DNA of 64,000 bases from Rostratula benghalensis. Its lineage: Eukaryota > Chordata > Aves > Charadriiformes > Rostratulidae. The notes under the pieces are model-generated. The model was given only the letters and a program-made list of their open reading frames with translations. It ran no database searches and was not told the origin of the DNA. The position numbers and the translations under genes are program-made. The stretch spans positions 842,786 through 906,785 of the forward strand of contig VXAI01000179.1 of assembly GCA_013399305.1 (NCBI GenBank). The letters run 5' to 3'. The stretch's first letter is position 1; each line of letters starts with the position of its first letter. Positions 12,995-24,520 of this stretch are shown here, piece after piece.

Positions 12995-15870
12995 GGATAT
13001 TCCTAAATCCTTAGCAATGAGCTAACATTTCAGCCCCACAGATACAATTCCCTGACACCAAGATGTATGGGCTGCAGCAAGTGTTACATCCCCAGAAGTG
13101 TTATAAAGCTCAGATCTGCCTGTACTCTTTTTCAAATTGTAAATCTGTGATCCTGGTGCAAGCACCTCCTGTAGCAGGAGAGGGAGTGGGGCTCCGAATG
13201 GCAGCCAGCAGGAGGCTTGGAGACTTTTGCACCTTTAATGACTTGCAATTCAAAAGCATGAAAACCAAACGACATTTCTCAAACTGTTTTCCCATTCAGG
13301 TTTGGTAGTCTGCATCATTTTCTCCTGTCCCGTTCCTGTTATTCTCAATACTGGAATGTCAGTGTTTTTGGTGCATTCTCTAACATGGAGAGAAGGGGGT
13401 AGGGTGGGAGAAGGGATCTGTCCAATGATCTCAAGGCATATGTTTTTGATTCTAATAAGATTATGGATACCAAAGGAATAAAAATGGAAATCACTACTGC
13501 CAAGATATGAAAGAAAGTTTGCATAGTAAAATAATTTAAACCCTAACATTTGGACCCAATAAGGCTAACAGAACGTTTATTCCATATTTTTGGAAAGTAT
13601 GCTTTTTCTGCACATTAAGTGGTACCAATAAAAAATAATGATTCTCACTCAGTTTATTTCTATAAATTATATTGTTTTATAGTTTTCCAGGGCACGGTTA
13701 TGTGTCAGATTCTATGGCAAACACCTGGGTGTAAAATGCAATAAGCTTGTTACTTCCAGTGGGGGTTGCGGGGCGGAGAGCAGCAACCTTCCATTCTCCC
13801 CAAAATGTACCTATATCCAAGAAAACTGTATTACAGCTCATCTAAAAATGGCTAAATTCTTTTTCACACTTTAGCAATTATCATCTGTATCTCCTGTCAA
13901 CTTGCTAGTGACATAAAACTGAACACTTCAGGGACTTGGAAACAGTCTCAGCAACAGCTTCAGACATGAACATGAATTTGGTGGTCTTCTCCCAGTGTGT
14001 CTGGCAGTGTGTCCCAGTGTGTGTGACTGCCCATATCATGTTTTGCCTTTTAATTTAGCCCAGGCCAACACACAACACAGTACATATATGTGGATTTTTA
14101 AGAAATTATGAATGTTACCAAAAATTCATAACTTTCAAAGTTATGATGTTGCAAAGGCTAGCACTCAGAGACTATGGATAGATTACAGTTAGGAATGCCC
14201 TTACAGCATCAATTTGGCCCCTTTTATGTATGCACAATAATTACAGCTGGTTGGAAATGTTCCATCAAAACTTTTTTTTTTCTTTAGTGAAAAACAGTTT
14301 TCTGTGGGAAAATGTTACTTTTTCCAGAAATGCTTCAATTTTCCATAGGGAAAATGTAAGCAAAATACATTCTTTTGGGTCAAGTCAACTGGATTCTAAA
14401 TATTTCAGCTTGTCAAGCTGAATAAAAACACTTCCTTTCAGCATGATATTAATGTGTATATGCCAGAATTGCTGTGGTGCATCACAGAACGTGCAGCTTA
14501 GACCAGCTCCCCTGCTGCAGGACACGTACAGTGTGGTCCCCCTCTTTCTGACTTCCTCACTATCCTGCAAGTGGCAATAAAAGACTCCACACCATGAAAG
14601 CAACAGGAGTCATCTGTATCTGAAATAAAATCTGAGATTCATTTCATCATATTTTAGCGACCTAAAAATTAGTCATGGTGTCTAAGTAGGATTGTTAAAA
14701 TCTCTTGATGAGAGAATGTAAAGGCCTATGGAAGAAAATTTATCCTCTAAAAAAATAGATGACTAAGATAGGTGACACTGAAAGGGAATTAATCTCTGCC
14801 ATCCTTCTCCACTGATTAATGATGGAGCACAGATGCCTACCTTGGACTAGACATCAACTTTGATGAAGGCAGTGAGATGTATCTACCCTTTGGGTTGAAA
14901 TCCTTTCCAATCAGCTCTGCCTGATTTGCCTCTTGAGGAAATGTGTGTCCCTCTTCAGTCTCAAGGTTGAAAAGTAGAGGCAAATCATTGTGCATGTGCC
15001 CTGATGATTTTATTGGAGCTTCACACCAGCAAAAACTTCTCTGTAGGCCTGGAAACATGAGTATCAAAATGAATCAATCATGTTCCTTAGCTAAAGAGCA
15101 ACAATTCATCTGCACAGTAAAATGCACCATTATAGGAATACTGACATAACTTTGGTATACACCTCCTGACAAAAAAAAAAATAACCCTTTGCAAGTTAAC
15201 AGTTTCTTAACTAAAGGCAATAATATGCACCATAATGTGTATTTAGAGAAATATTTATTGCTGAACTGCTCTTGCTGCAGAAGTGTCCAAAAAAACAACC
15301 AAGGGCAATGCACCTACATGGTAATCACTGCCCACATTCCGTGGAGCGGGTATCCTATTCCCTGTAGGACTTAGTCTGACCTGACAGGACAGAGGGAGAT
15401 AAGAGGAGGAGATACAACAATATCAGCTCATGATGGCATCTAGTCCCATGTTAGAGCCATGTGTGGGAGGTGCTGTGAGCTATAAAGGAAGGCTATCCAG
15501 AGAGGAAAGGCACTGAGGGGAGAAAGGAGGAATATGAGAGGGATAAGCAGGGAGAGAAGAGGAAGTGGAAGGTGTATATGGCCAATTACACTGGAGAGAG
15601 GGAGAGTCCAAAGTGCATGGCTCAATAACTTTTGCATTTCTTGAATTTACAATACTCACTTTTGCAACCTTATAAAAAGTTCATAATATTGTTTTAGAAT
15701 ACAGAATATAAACCATATGTGCCTGTGTCAAACTACATATAATATGCATGTCCTGGGTATTGTGTTTTGCAAATTTAGCAACAGTCTCTCACACACGGCT
15801 CTCATTAGCATATGTGCAACCACAGTGAAGTTAATAGGATTAGTGCTTGTCAGGAATTTTTCAATTAAAC

Positions 15871-15885
15871 TTTTTTTTTTTTTTT
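15871..15885. repeat. Homopolymer T tract (15 nt)
   Basis: A run of 15 T flanked by AATTAAAC and CATTGGAAAATACC. It lies in a stretch that may be an old interspersed repeat. Confidence 0.9.
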
Positions 15886-16948
15886 CATTGGAAAATACCA
15901 CTTCACTGAAATTTAAACTGTGCATGAGAACCTAGTAGTTTGGGTGCAATTTGCTTTAGGAAAGGTTCCTCAGGTCCTGGAATTTTGATCAAAACCGGGA
16001 ATAATAAAAGCTCAGAGAAAAGTTGTAGTCAAAGCACAAGGCTGGACATTGGAGAACCAAACATGAGTGCCTGTCACATTGTTTACACAACATTGATGAC
16101 ACCCTGACTCAGCCTGCTGTTTATCCACGGGTTAGTTCTATCATCCCAGTCTGAAGCTGAATCTATCAAATCCTTAGCAATCACAAGTCCATAATAACTT
16201 TTTGTATTGAGACACTATCTGCACCAGGTTGGTTTCATATATAAAGGTTAAAAGGCCTTTGCATTGTCCTAATTGGAAATTAAAAAAGCATTTCCAAATT
16301 CTAAAATTTTGGAGGAAGTGGAAAACTTTTTCCCACCCTGCTCTGGGCAGACCTATCTGCAAAACATCTCAGAAAGCATCTCACCAGTATCATTGCTTTA
16401 ACCAGCTAACTCTGCTCTCAAGATTCAGCAAAGACGTGCTGTGCTGAATGAAGGCACTCAAATACATGAAAGGAAAACTCCAGATTAAAGATATGATGCT
16501 ACTGTTTATTGTCCAACCCCTTCAGAAATGTAAATACCTATTGTTCATTTTCCCTAGGAGTGCAGAACACAGAGTTGGGCCATATCTGTCTAAGCTCCCA
16601 CACTCATTTGGACTATCTAGTGCCTCTTTGAAAATGAGCCTGCTAGCTGTCCCATCGTCTTCTTCTTGTTTTAATTTAGACATCGTGGTAGTTTTTTAAT
16701 CCCCTTTCAATGCATTTCCTTTAGAAGAAAGGTGAAACAGTTTGAAATCAGCAAGGTTAAAGTTCACTGAAATAACTCCTAAATTTTCTGCAGTGAACTG
16801 AAGATGCTGTCAGAGTGTGATATCCCTTTAAAGAACAGTAGATATGCTGGAAAGGCACCAAAGAAACTTCTATACTTCTGAACAGCGTCTTTGAAACAGC
16901 AGCACTAGAAGAGAAGAAGAGTTCAGGGGAATGCACAGCGCTACTTAC

Positions 16949-17019
16949 TCTCCAAAAATAAAGCTAGCAACGCTTCGCTTTGTTGAAGTTACCAGCGGTC
17001 GGTCATTGTTGGTTGAAAA
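16949..17019 (-). other. Candidate coding cassette exon (71 nt), minus strand
   Basis: On the minus strand the segment lies between an ATACATTTTTAG acceptor, with a branch-like GCTAAG about 30 bases upstream, and a donor reading GA then GTAAGT. Exactly one frame is open, giving 23 codons that begin FSTNNDRPLVTSTKRS and end FIFG plus two bases of the next codon. The other two frames stop. Five CpGs fall within about 70 bases, well above the local rate. It could belong to the same transcript as the candidate at 10063-10170. However, if the two were spliced directly, the frame would stop 13 codons into the second exon. I do not recognise the peptide. The pyrimidine tract is weak, so a chance arrangement remains possible. 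Confidence 0.35.
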
Positions 17020-18574
17020 CTAAAAATGTATACTTTTACATTCTTAGCACATGTACACAGTGCCAGCTGGCTTTGCGGCTTAGCTTTGCAACCTAGGGGG
17101 CTTACAGGATCTCAACATCTGCAGAATTATGCTTTGATTTCTGGCACCGTCAGATCTCAAGGGAATGAAACCAAAGCAATCACCAGCCAGAACTCACATT
17201 TTGACATATTAAGCAAGGGGCTATTCCTCGGAGTTTTTGCCATTTGGAGAAGAGCAGTAAGCTATATACTTGCAGGGGAGAGGAGAAAAAAAGAGAAGCC
17301 GACAGACATCAACGTTACAGTATTTCTGCTACCAGGGAGAGTAGCTATTGCAACCAGTGTAAAGGAACAAATTATGAGAGGGATGGGAATGGAAGGAAAT
17401 TGGCAGGTTCTGTACACTAATGCTTATTTTCAGTTGAATCATGTTCATTAAAATCACTGAAAAATTAAAGAAGTATAATTACCTAGTGCACGACAAGGTA
17501 AACAAGAGAAGCTGAACTCTAGTGTGAGAGAAAATATTATACACTATTATTTTTCATAAAAGTTTTTTAATTTTTTTTTCTAAAAAACTGGGATCATGTT
17601 TAAATGCAAAAAAACTGCAAACAAAAGTGTGGCAGTTTTACATTTAAAAAAAAAAAAAGCCACATGAAGAGTTTAGCAGATCAGGAAAAGATGGGTACTG
17701 TACCTATGTGCTTCCCAGGTTTTGTTGGACAGTGCGAACAAAAAATCTGAAAATTGTGAGTAGGAACTTAATTTCCTCAAGTTCTTCCACACTCAGCACT
17801 TGAGGAATTGCTGCTCTGCAGCACTGGAATTACTGCCTGACACTCATCATGGCTGTTTGCTGATCCCAGGGATTTACAATAGGTCACTGGTGTTTAGTGA
17901 CTGGTAACTCTTACCACCCTTTCTCACAAGAAACCGAACACAGAAAATTTGAGCTGGAGCAGTTTTCCAGGATGAAGACTCCAGTGATTTCTTTCCTGGG
18001 CAACAGCATTGTTTCCATTCATATCAGCTTAGAATGTCCCTTGGAAAATCATTTTCCCAGTACATCACTTTAACCAGACTAACTTTTCTCTTTTTAATTT
18101 GCTTCCCCACTTTACTTCCTTTCTTTGCTGTACCTTCAAGTCCTTCGCTATATTTTGCCTGCCTACTTCCTCCTATTTCTTATGAATTCCAGAAGAATAA
18201 CATTCCTTTAGTTTTTCCTCAGTATTGAGCTGAAGCACTCACATTGTCAGTTGCTAAAAAGCACCTTGTGCTTGTACTTCCACTTCATGCTTAAGAAGAT
18301 TTTTTTGTAAGCAACTAAAAGAAGGAGATGATTTGAAAGGTTTAAAAATAAAAAGATGAGACGATGGCTGACTTTTGCATTGCCCTTCCTTGGCCTGAAG
18401 GTCCTTCAGCTGAACTTTCCTCTGGCATGATATCAACAGAAAAATGGAAAATGTGTAGATACTTGAGGTGCTAATACTGTTTCAGACTAAGAATGTCCCA
18501 CAGCTTCCATGCTGTTCTCTACTTTAAATTGTTTTATGTGTTCTACGTACCAGCACTTAAGTTCAGTCAGCAAG

Positions 18575-18686
18575 GTCCTGGCAGGGCAGAGACTTTCCTT
18601 CTGTCACATGTTTGTGCAGCACCTAAGACATCTTCTGTGCTAGTCTAGGCTGCCTGTAGTGTGTACTAATACAAACAAATACAGTG
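18575..18686 (+). mobile_element. Ancient LINE-2-type 3' tail
   Basis: The colinear pieces are GGCAGGGCAGAGACTTTCCT, ACATGTTTGTGCAGCACCTA, GTGCTAGTCTAGGC, and GTGTACTAATACAAACAAAT. They resemble the 3' tail shared by old amniote LINE-2 elements and their SINE partners, with its block around GTACAGCGCCTAGCACA and a terminal AATACAAATAA. I recognise the pattern from memory of such repeats and cannot name the subfamily. Confidence 0.5.
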
Positions 18687-19667
18687 ATTTTAAAAAGGCA
18701 TTGTGCTTAGATCAAATTTAGAGTCCACCCAGGTGTTACATCATGCTCAGTAAATCCCAGATTGCTAGAGACTGGGTGGAAGGAGAAAGAAGACAGAAAT
18801 ATCTCGGCATGACCTTCCCTAGCTTTATATATCTCCCTTGGCTTTTGTGAGAGCCAAGACACCGGGCCAGGAAGACCTTTTTTCTGATCTAGAATATGGC
18901 AGCATAGCCATTCTCACATGCATATGTCCTTTCCCTTCATCTACCTGATGGAAAGCAGTAACCATCGGAATGGCCTTTTGGGGAAAGAAGAGGTAGATTT
19001 AGCACATTTAGTACATGAGCTGTAAACCTTTTCTGATCATCTCAGAGGTAAGCGCAAGGCTTTGAACTGTAGAAGGATTGAGGATTGCTATAGAATCTGA
19101 AACTATTTTTTGACAGAAGGAAACTGCAGGATAAAATTACTGCACTGATCTCAGAGAAAATCCTGTTCACTTCACAATCCTTTCACACCCAAGGAATCAT
19201 GAAACTGAAAAATCATGAAAGCAACCCAGTTCTCCTCTAGCCACAGCCAATACTACTAAAACAAGATTAAGACCTTTGGTTAATAGGAATTGTTCTACCT
19301 AGAAGTTCACAAAGAGAGAAGATATCAGCTGTATCCTTTTCTCCATTATTTTACCTGTTTATGGGTCTTAGAGTTAGAGGGCAAGTCGAATGTTTACTTC
19401 ATAATATAGTGGGGAACACACTCCGACCTCTTTCCCTGAAGTACTACAATTTAATTCCTTCCATCAGAAATCATTATCTTTCTATAAGAGTTGAAAATCA
19501 GTTTGACTTGCTTTCAAATAAACTCACAAAATCTTTTTTGGATTTAAGACAAGAAAACAGAAATCTGCTGCACGGTCTAGGTTGCTGTAGTCATTTCAAT
19601 GTTTCAGTAACTAGTCTTTCCTAGTCCTCACAATCCACCCAACCCTGAATGAAGCAGCAACCAGAAA

Positions 19668-19755
19668 TCAATCAAACAAACAAAAAAACAAAACACCAAA
19701 ACCAGTAACAACAACAACAAAAGTGAAAGAAAGAAATGAGAAAAAAATAAGAGAG
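19668..19755. repeat. A-rich simple sequence (CAAA and CAA units)
   Basis: AATCAAACAAACAAAAAAAC, then ACAACAACAACAAAAGTG, then AAAGAAAGAAATGAGAAAA. Mixed A-rich simple repeat with no recognisable element attached. Confidence 0.85.
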
Positions 19756-22741
19756 CCTCAGGCTTCAAGGAGAAGCCATGATGAGCCCAAAAGTTTAAGG
19801 AAGTTAAGATCTACTAGACTGCAGGGAGATTAACTTGGAGGTGAAATATTCCCTTCTGAAACATGCGCTATTTTAAGGGATTACGTTTAGTTTAGGCTCA
19901 GAAATACACAGGATCATGAGATACTTTTGCTGTCTCATAGGAAGATCTCTTTTTCACCTGGATTTTGGTCTGATATAATGCCCTCTTTTCCCATCACCCC
20001 CAGCAGCCCCCTCAACAGGAGATATGGCTTCACTTTCCAGGAAGACAGGAGTTTAACGTCCTTCAGTCTTGGATAAAGTACAAATCCCAGCCCACCCGCT
20101 TCCTCCCAGGAGAGGACTTCAAAGCAAGAGCAGAGACTGCAGTCCTCTGGGTGACCCTCCTGGAGAGGTTCTGGCCAGGACACAGGATGGGAGCTGAGCA
20201 GGCACTAACAAACAGGATGACCACGTGTAATCCTTTTGTGCACTTCTCTCCTCCTGTCCTCTCCAGCAGCAGCTCTAAACACCATGTATTTAACAGCCAG
20301 CTTCTCTCCAGCAGTGGAGTGTTTCAAATGCTCATCAGCTACATTCAGCATGAGGGAAAAGAGAAAAACAGCTGGAAATGGCTTTGATGACTGGATGATG
20401 TTGCAGAAGAAAAGGCTCATAGGATGAGATAGTGTTTATTTGCTATCTGTGATTGACAGATCTTTAATTCCTGTTTCCTGACTGGCAGGACCATAAGGCA
20501 GACCATAAAGGGGGCTGCCAGGCAGGATGGAGAGCAGAGACAATCAACAAAACCTTTTGTTGTTTTCTTCCCCCATTTTATTTTTAACCTTGCAGGACAT
20601 TTCCCTTAAGATGACTTTTCCTCAGGCTTTTCATTATTGCTCTACAGCAAAAAGGGCCTCATAGTTCAGGCACTGCCTCATCCACTCAGACCACATTTGC
20701 AGAGGGTCTATTTTGACAAACCACTACAAGAACTAAAAGAAGAAGAGACAACAGCTTTAGAAAGATCTCATTATTAAGCTGTGAATCAAATCCTGGGGAC
20801 ACCATTTGAGTAAATTAGAGAAATCGCAGAGCAGTTGATAAAATTATAAGAAAAAAAAAAAGCTCAGTCCCATGAAACCAGAATGGGAGTTCACAATATT
20901 ATAAGATTAGTCAGAGTATGTCTACACTACCGTTACATTTGAACAAGAAAGGGACTTTTGGAGTCTCGTGACCATCCTCACTCTTGTTCCTGCTGCAGGA
21001 ACTGGAGCTTTTTAGGATTACATGCTCCAGAAAAGCACCCCGTGAGGTCCAGGAGCTAACAGATATTCAATCCACAAACCAGATGAGAGCTGCTCTGAGG
21101 TAAACTCCTCAGCTCCAGCTCTTTCATTCTCCACCTTCCTCCTGGCACACCATCTTACAAGCTATGTCCATAATATTTCAGTAAGGAACTTATTCCATTA
21201 GCGACTCAGGGCCACACATGGACCTGTAGAGGCCATAAGAGCCATCAAGCAATGAATAAGCTCTGCACTGCAACAGTGCTTTTTTAGGGGCTGCTCACAT
21301 TTCCCTCATCTCTGCTCAGGCAGCAGAGGAAGGAACAGGACACTGAGTCCAGGAGGAGGTCCTTCTTGATACACAGTTTAACACCAGCACACTTAATAAA
21401 ATCAAAACCAGGATACATCTACAGTTATAAAAACTTCCTTGCCATATTTTTAGGTTAAAAGTCCCAGAGATGGGAGAAATAAACATACAGAGAGAGATCA
21501 GGCCATGAGAGAAAGACATAAAGCTGTCATGTCCTAATGTTAAAACCACCCTTGTCTGAATGGCAAAGAAATCTCACCATATATATTTTGTCTGAAATCA
21601 AACCCGACTTTTAGCACCCATCATAATAACCTGACAAGCTGACCAAACTCCTGTAACAGGAGTGACCTCCATCTCCCCTTTGCACAACTTCTCAGATAGC
21701 AGAAGGGTAAACTGATGACTCACTGAAGCCACAGCACCAGGTCATATTTAAGTGCAAGTGTATGAGCTACTGATTCAGCATAAAGGGCTCCATACATGAA
21801 GAAAAGGAAAACAACATTCAGAAGAAAAGATGTCTGACACGGTAAGATATTTGAGGAAATTAACTTGACCCCTACATATCATCCAATAGTAGCACATCTG
21901 TAAAAAATAAACAATTCCTACTGCCTACAGGTAGCATATTTAATAAGTAAATATGAACACAGCAGCAAAAAAGTGAAACCTAACCATCACTCTAGTGTGA
22001 CCTTGAGTGATCCTTTTTTCCATAGTAGCACAGCAGTTTGTTCAGAACTTTAATTTCAAAATTTGTAGGATAAATCACAAATGATCTTTATGTTTTACAG
22101 ACTAGGCAGGGGAATGTTATAGTCTCTTGTCATACTGTTACAGAGCTGGAATAGAAATAAATCTTCCATTTATGACAATTTGCTTGGGTCCGGAGATGCC
22201 ATTATGGTTATTATCAGTTGTACAATGAAAAATAATTAATGTTGATATCAAAAAGAAATAGTTAATTTCAAACATTATTCCTCAGTATGGAAAGGGAAAA
22301 AAGGAAAAAGCTTTTTGTATATTTTTTAATGAACGCTGCTATTGACACACTTCAAGATGCTTTCTATAAGCAGTAGAGATTTCAAATTAAGTTACTTCAT
22401 TTCAAATTGTTGTCATATTAGACTACTGTAATTCCTGCAGATAAAAACTCTTTTTGTTTGGAAAACAAAATAGTTGTACAAAAATATAAAAATTAATACT
22501 TGTAATTTCCAACACTTTATTTTTGTTCTTTTTTAGGTTTATATCAATAGTCAAAAAGCATAGGTATTGCTCATCATTACATTCATCTCACTTAATGCAG
22601 CTGTATTGCATTGCTTAATTTAGACTATGTTTCAACCTGCACCGATTAAATGAGGCTTAGGCTTCTGCACTCCCCCAGTGAATCAGAGTAAGGAATGAAT
22701 CTTTCAAAAAACCACTGTTGTTATCCAGTCAGTTAAACTTC

Positions 22742-23228
22742 TGTAGCTCATTGACCCCGCCCGTGTTGGCCTTTAAGCATTTTTTGTGAAAAGGAACTTT
22801 TACCAGGTTTAGAGTTTGCTGCCTCCAAAAAAAGGGCTTATTTTACCGCTCCCTCCTTATTGTCTCTTCTATGCCAGGGCTCTGGTTCCTGCACTCACCT
22901 GACCACCTAACGAGCCAGTTCAGCTCACCAATCAGCAAGCAGTTGATTTTCTTCTGACTCTTCTTCCGTCAGTTTATTGGACTGAAACAGCTCACCACAG
23001 GGTAAGGTAAGCATTAAAGACAAACCAATGAGAGGCAGAACTCAGGGGAGGGTGAGGGGTAGGGGCCGTACTGAGTTACGGGCCATTGGATCAGCTCATG
23101 ACCTAATGAAACCTTACTATAAGAGGGGAGGACCAACTAAGATGTACCATGTTACAAGTGACAAGAAATGACTTACTGACTTCTAACAAGGATTAAGGCT
23201 GTTTTACACACGAAAAAAAAGCAAATAA
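22742..23228 (+). promoter_or_regulatory. Promoter-like or solo-LTR-like block
   Basis: Several RNA polymerase II promoter elements cluster here: a GC box CCCCGCCC at 22755, a CCAAT box at 22928 in CACCAATCAG, inverted CCAAT boxes at 22976 and 23085, a direct CCAAT at 23025, a G-rich run at 23045-23066, and a TATA-like ACTATAAGAG at 23117. Transcription on the plus strand would start near 23147. An AAATAAAC that could act as a poly(A) signal follows near 23222. This order (CCAAT boxes, TATA, then an early poly(A) signal) is also that of a retroviral LTR. No internal retroviral sequence, clear TG...CA ends or reliable target duplication is visible. The strand is inferred from the TATA-like element alone. 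Confidence 0.35.
22899..22981 (-). other. Candidate exon (83 nt), minus strand, inside the promoter-like block
   Basis: On the minus strand the segment starts after GGTGAGCTGTTTCAG and ends at a consensus donor, CAG followed by GTGAGT. Its longest frame reads SNKLTEEESEENQLLADW and then stops, and the other frames stop almost at once, so it would be an untranslated or first-exon type segment. The same place also holds an excellent plus-strand acceptor (TTCTTCTGACTCTTCTTCCG then TCAG, ending at about 22972) and plus-strand donors near 22992-23002. The sequence alone cannot say which strand, if either, is spliced. Confidence 0.2.
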
Positions 23229-23686
23229 ACAAGATAGCTGCTATTGGATCCAGCCTGGAACTGCTGGGTGCAGAAAGCATGGTGGGAACTGGAAGAGTTT
23301 ATCAAGACCTAGTGCAAAAAAGCCCCAAGGTTAAATTAATTGTATTCCCATTGCCATGGGGTCTGCCTCTTAACTGGTTTCCATGGTGTTGTCTGTAGGA
23401 GAGGAGAAATGCAAATGCTGGGGTGGGAGGAAGGTGCCTTTACCATTGAATCCCCACTGCTACATGACTCTGCTGAAGACTGCTTCACCCCTCCACAGAC
23501 CACAATCTTCCCACTGCTGCTTGTTTGCCCCATGAAGCAAAGAGAGAAGCACCTGGCTAAAATTTAGCTCGTTGAGGAGTCCCAACACAGAGATAAAGAA
23601 CTGCTTGCAGTGAGGACACTTACAGGCCAAGATGGTCCCCACACTAGCAAACAAACCTGTCAAAGCAACAAAGCAGCTGCTTCTGC

Positions 23687-23760
23687 TTTTGTTTTTGTTT
23701 TTTTTTTTCTTTATATTCTCTTCTGATTTCCTTGGTTTGTTTTGGTTTGGTTTCTTTTTG
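23687..23760. repeat. T/G-rich simple sequence (TTTTG and TTTGG units)
   Basis: TTTTGTTTTTG, then a long T run, then GGTTTGTTTTGGTTTGGTTT. Degenerate simple sequence, probably grown by slippage. Confidence 0.85.
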
Positions 23761-24251
23761 AAACCCCAGGATTAAGAAGGGTCAAATGTCAAACCGTGCA
23801 AGGCTTTAGGATCACCAGAGACTTAAAAAAGGTGGAACTGAAAGGGCAGCCATGTGAGGAAAACTCTAAGGCTGGTTATAAATCTCTCTGAAAATATCTA
23901 GTTAAGTATGGGGAATGCTACCATTTTGAATCTAACCTTTTTATGCCTGTGCTGACAAAGCATCATTATGTTTCTTGTCTGAGATGATAGTACTTAATGT
24001 CAAAGGCAGGGAACATGATACTAATTATGTCTTTAGCCTCAGAAAGCAGAGGAACAAGAAACCATTAAAACCCTCTTGGTATTGGATACCATGTGTCTGC
24101 CCTCAGTGCTTGCAGGCTTTAGTTTTATGCTTTAAAATCATCATTCATAATTTTTTACAAGTATGACTGTTAACCATAGCACGGTATGGTGCTTGCCACA
24201 AAGAATTCAATGAAGTAAAAGATTAAGAAAATGCATAAATGATGAACAAGA

Positions 24252-24310
24252 TTGCATTGCCTCCATTTTATAGCAGGAGCACCCAGAGACTGCTTGCCTT
24301 ACTTGAAGTT
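24252..24310 (-). mobile_element. Possible MIR-like core fragment, antisense
   Basis: The stretch GCCTCCATTTTATAGCAGGA, then GCACCCAGAGACTG, then CTTGCCTTACTTGAAG, resembles the antisense MIR core (CATTTTACAGATGAGGAAAC, then CAGAGAGG, then CTTGCCCAAGG) with several changes. It ends beside the CR1 tail at 24318. Confidence 0.35.
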
Positions 24311-24317
24311 ACGAATT

Positions 24318-24520
24318 CACAGAATCATAGCATCGTTAAGGTGGAAAAGATTTTTAAGATCATCAAGTCCAACTGCTAATCTAGCACTGCCAAGTTACCA
24401 CTAAACTATGATCCTGAGCGTCACATCTACAAGTCTTTAGATACCTCTATGGATGGTGATTCCACCACTTCCTGGGCAGTTGCAGTCTGTCCTGACCCTT
24501 TCAGTGAAGAAATCCCTACC
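24318..24520 (-). mobile_element. CR1 LINE 3' tail, antisense
   Basis: The plus strand reads CACAGAATCATAGCATCG, then AGATCATCAAGTCCAACTGC, then a diverged 3' untranslated part with GATTCCACCACTTCCTGGGCAG near 24460. This is the antisense CR1 tail. Similarity fades near 24520, in the AGTGAAGAAATCCCTACC stretch. It lies directly beside a possible MIR-like fragment at 24252-24310, so it may have inserted next to that older repeat. Confidence 0.88.

Larger units (their letters stand above)
10171..16948. other. No gene recognised; CpG-rich flank at the left edge
   Basis: 10171-10340 continues the CpG cluster around the candidate exon and includes a CRE-like GGTGACGTAACTGCGTAATG at 10259. The rest is unique sequence with a CAAA repeat (12970), short AT-rich stretches, a possible old GAAAATG-type repeat (14250-14360), a purine-rich stretch (15385-15610) and the T15 tract. 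Confidence 0.6.
17020..22741. other. No gene recognised
   Basis: A 141-codon plus frame at 17026-17451 begins only seven bases right of the minus-strand exon candidate. It has no recognisable domain and I treat it as chance. The LINE-2-type tail at 18575 and A-rich simple sequence near 19.7 kb are the only repeats called. A possible hAT-type terminus lies at 20912. Confidence 0.6.

Noticed and set aside
17026..17451. 141-codon plus-strand open frame
   Set aside because: No recognisable domain, low-complexity-free but gene-like features absent, and no splice or start context that supports it. Frames of this length occur by chance in 64 kb.
22737..23183. ACTTC pair as the target duplication of a solo LTR
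   Set aside because: The bases just inside would be TG...TG, not TG...CA, and a 5-base match at this distance is likely by chance.
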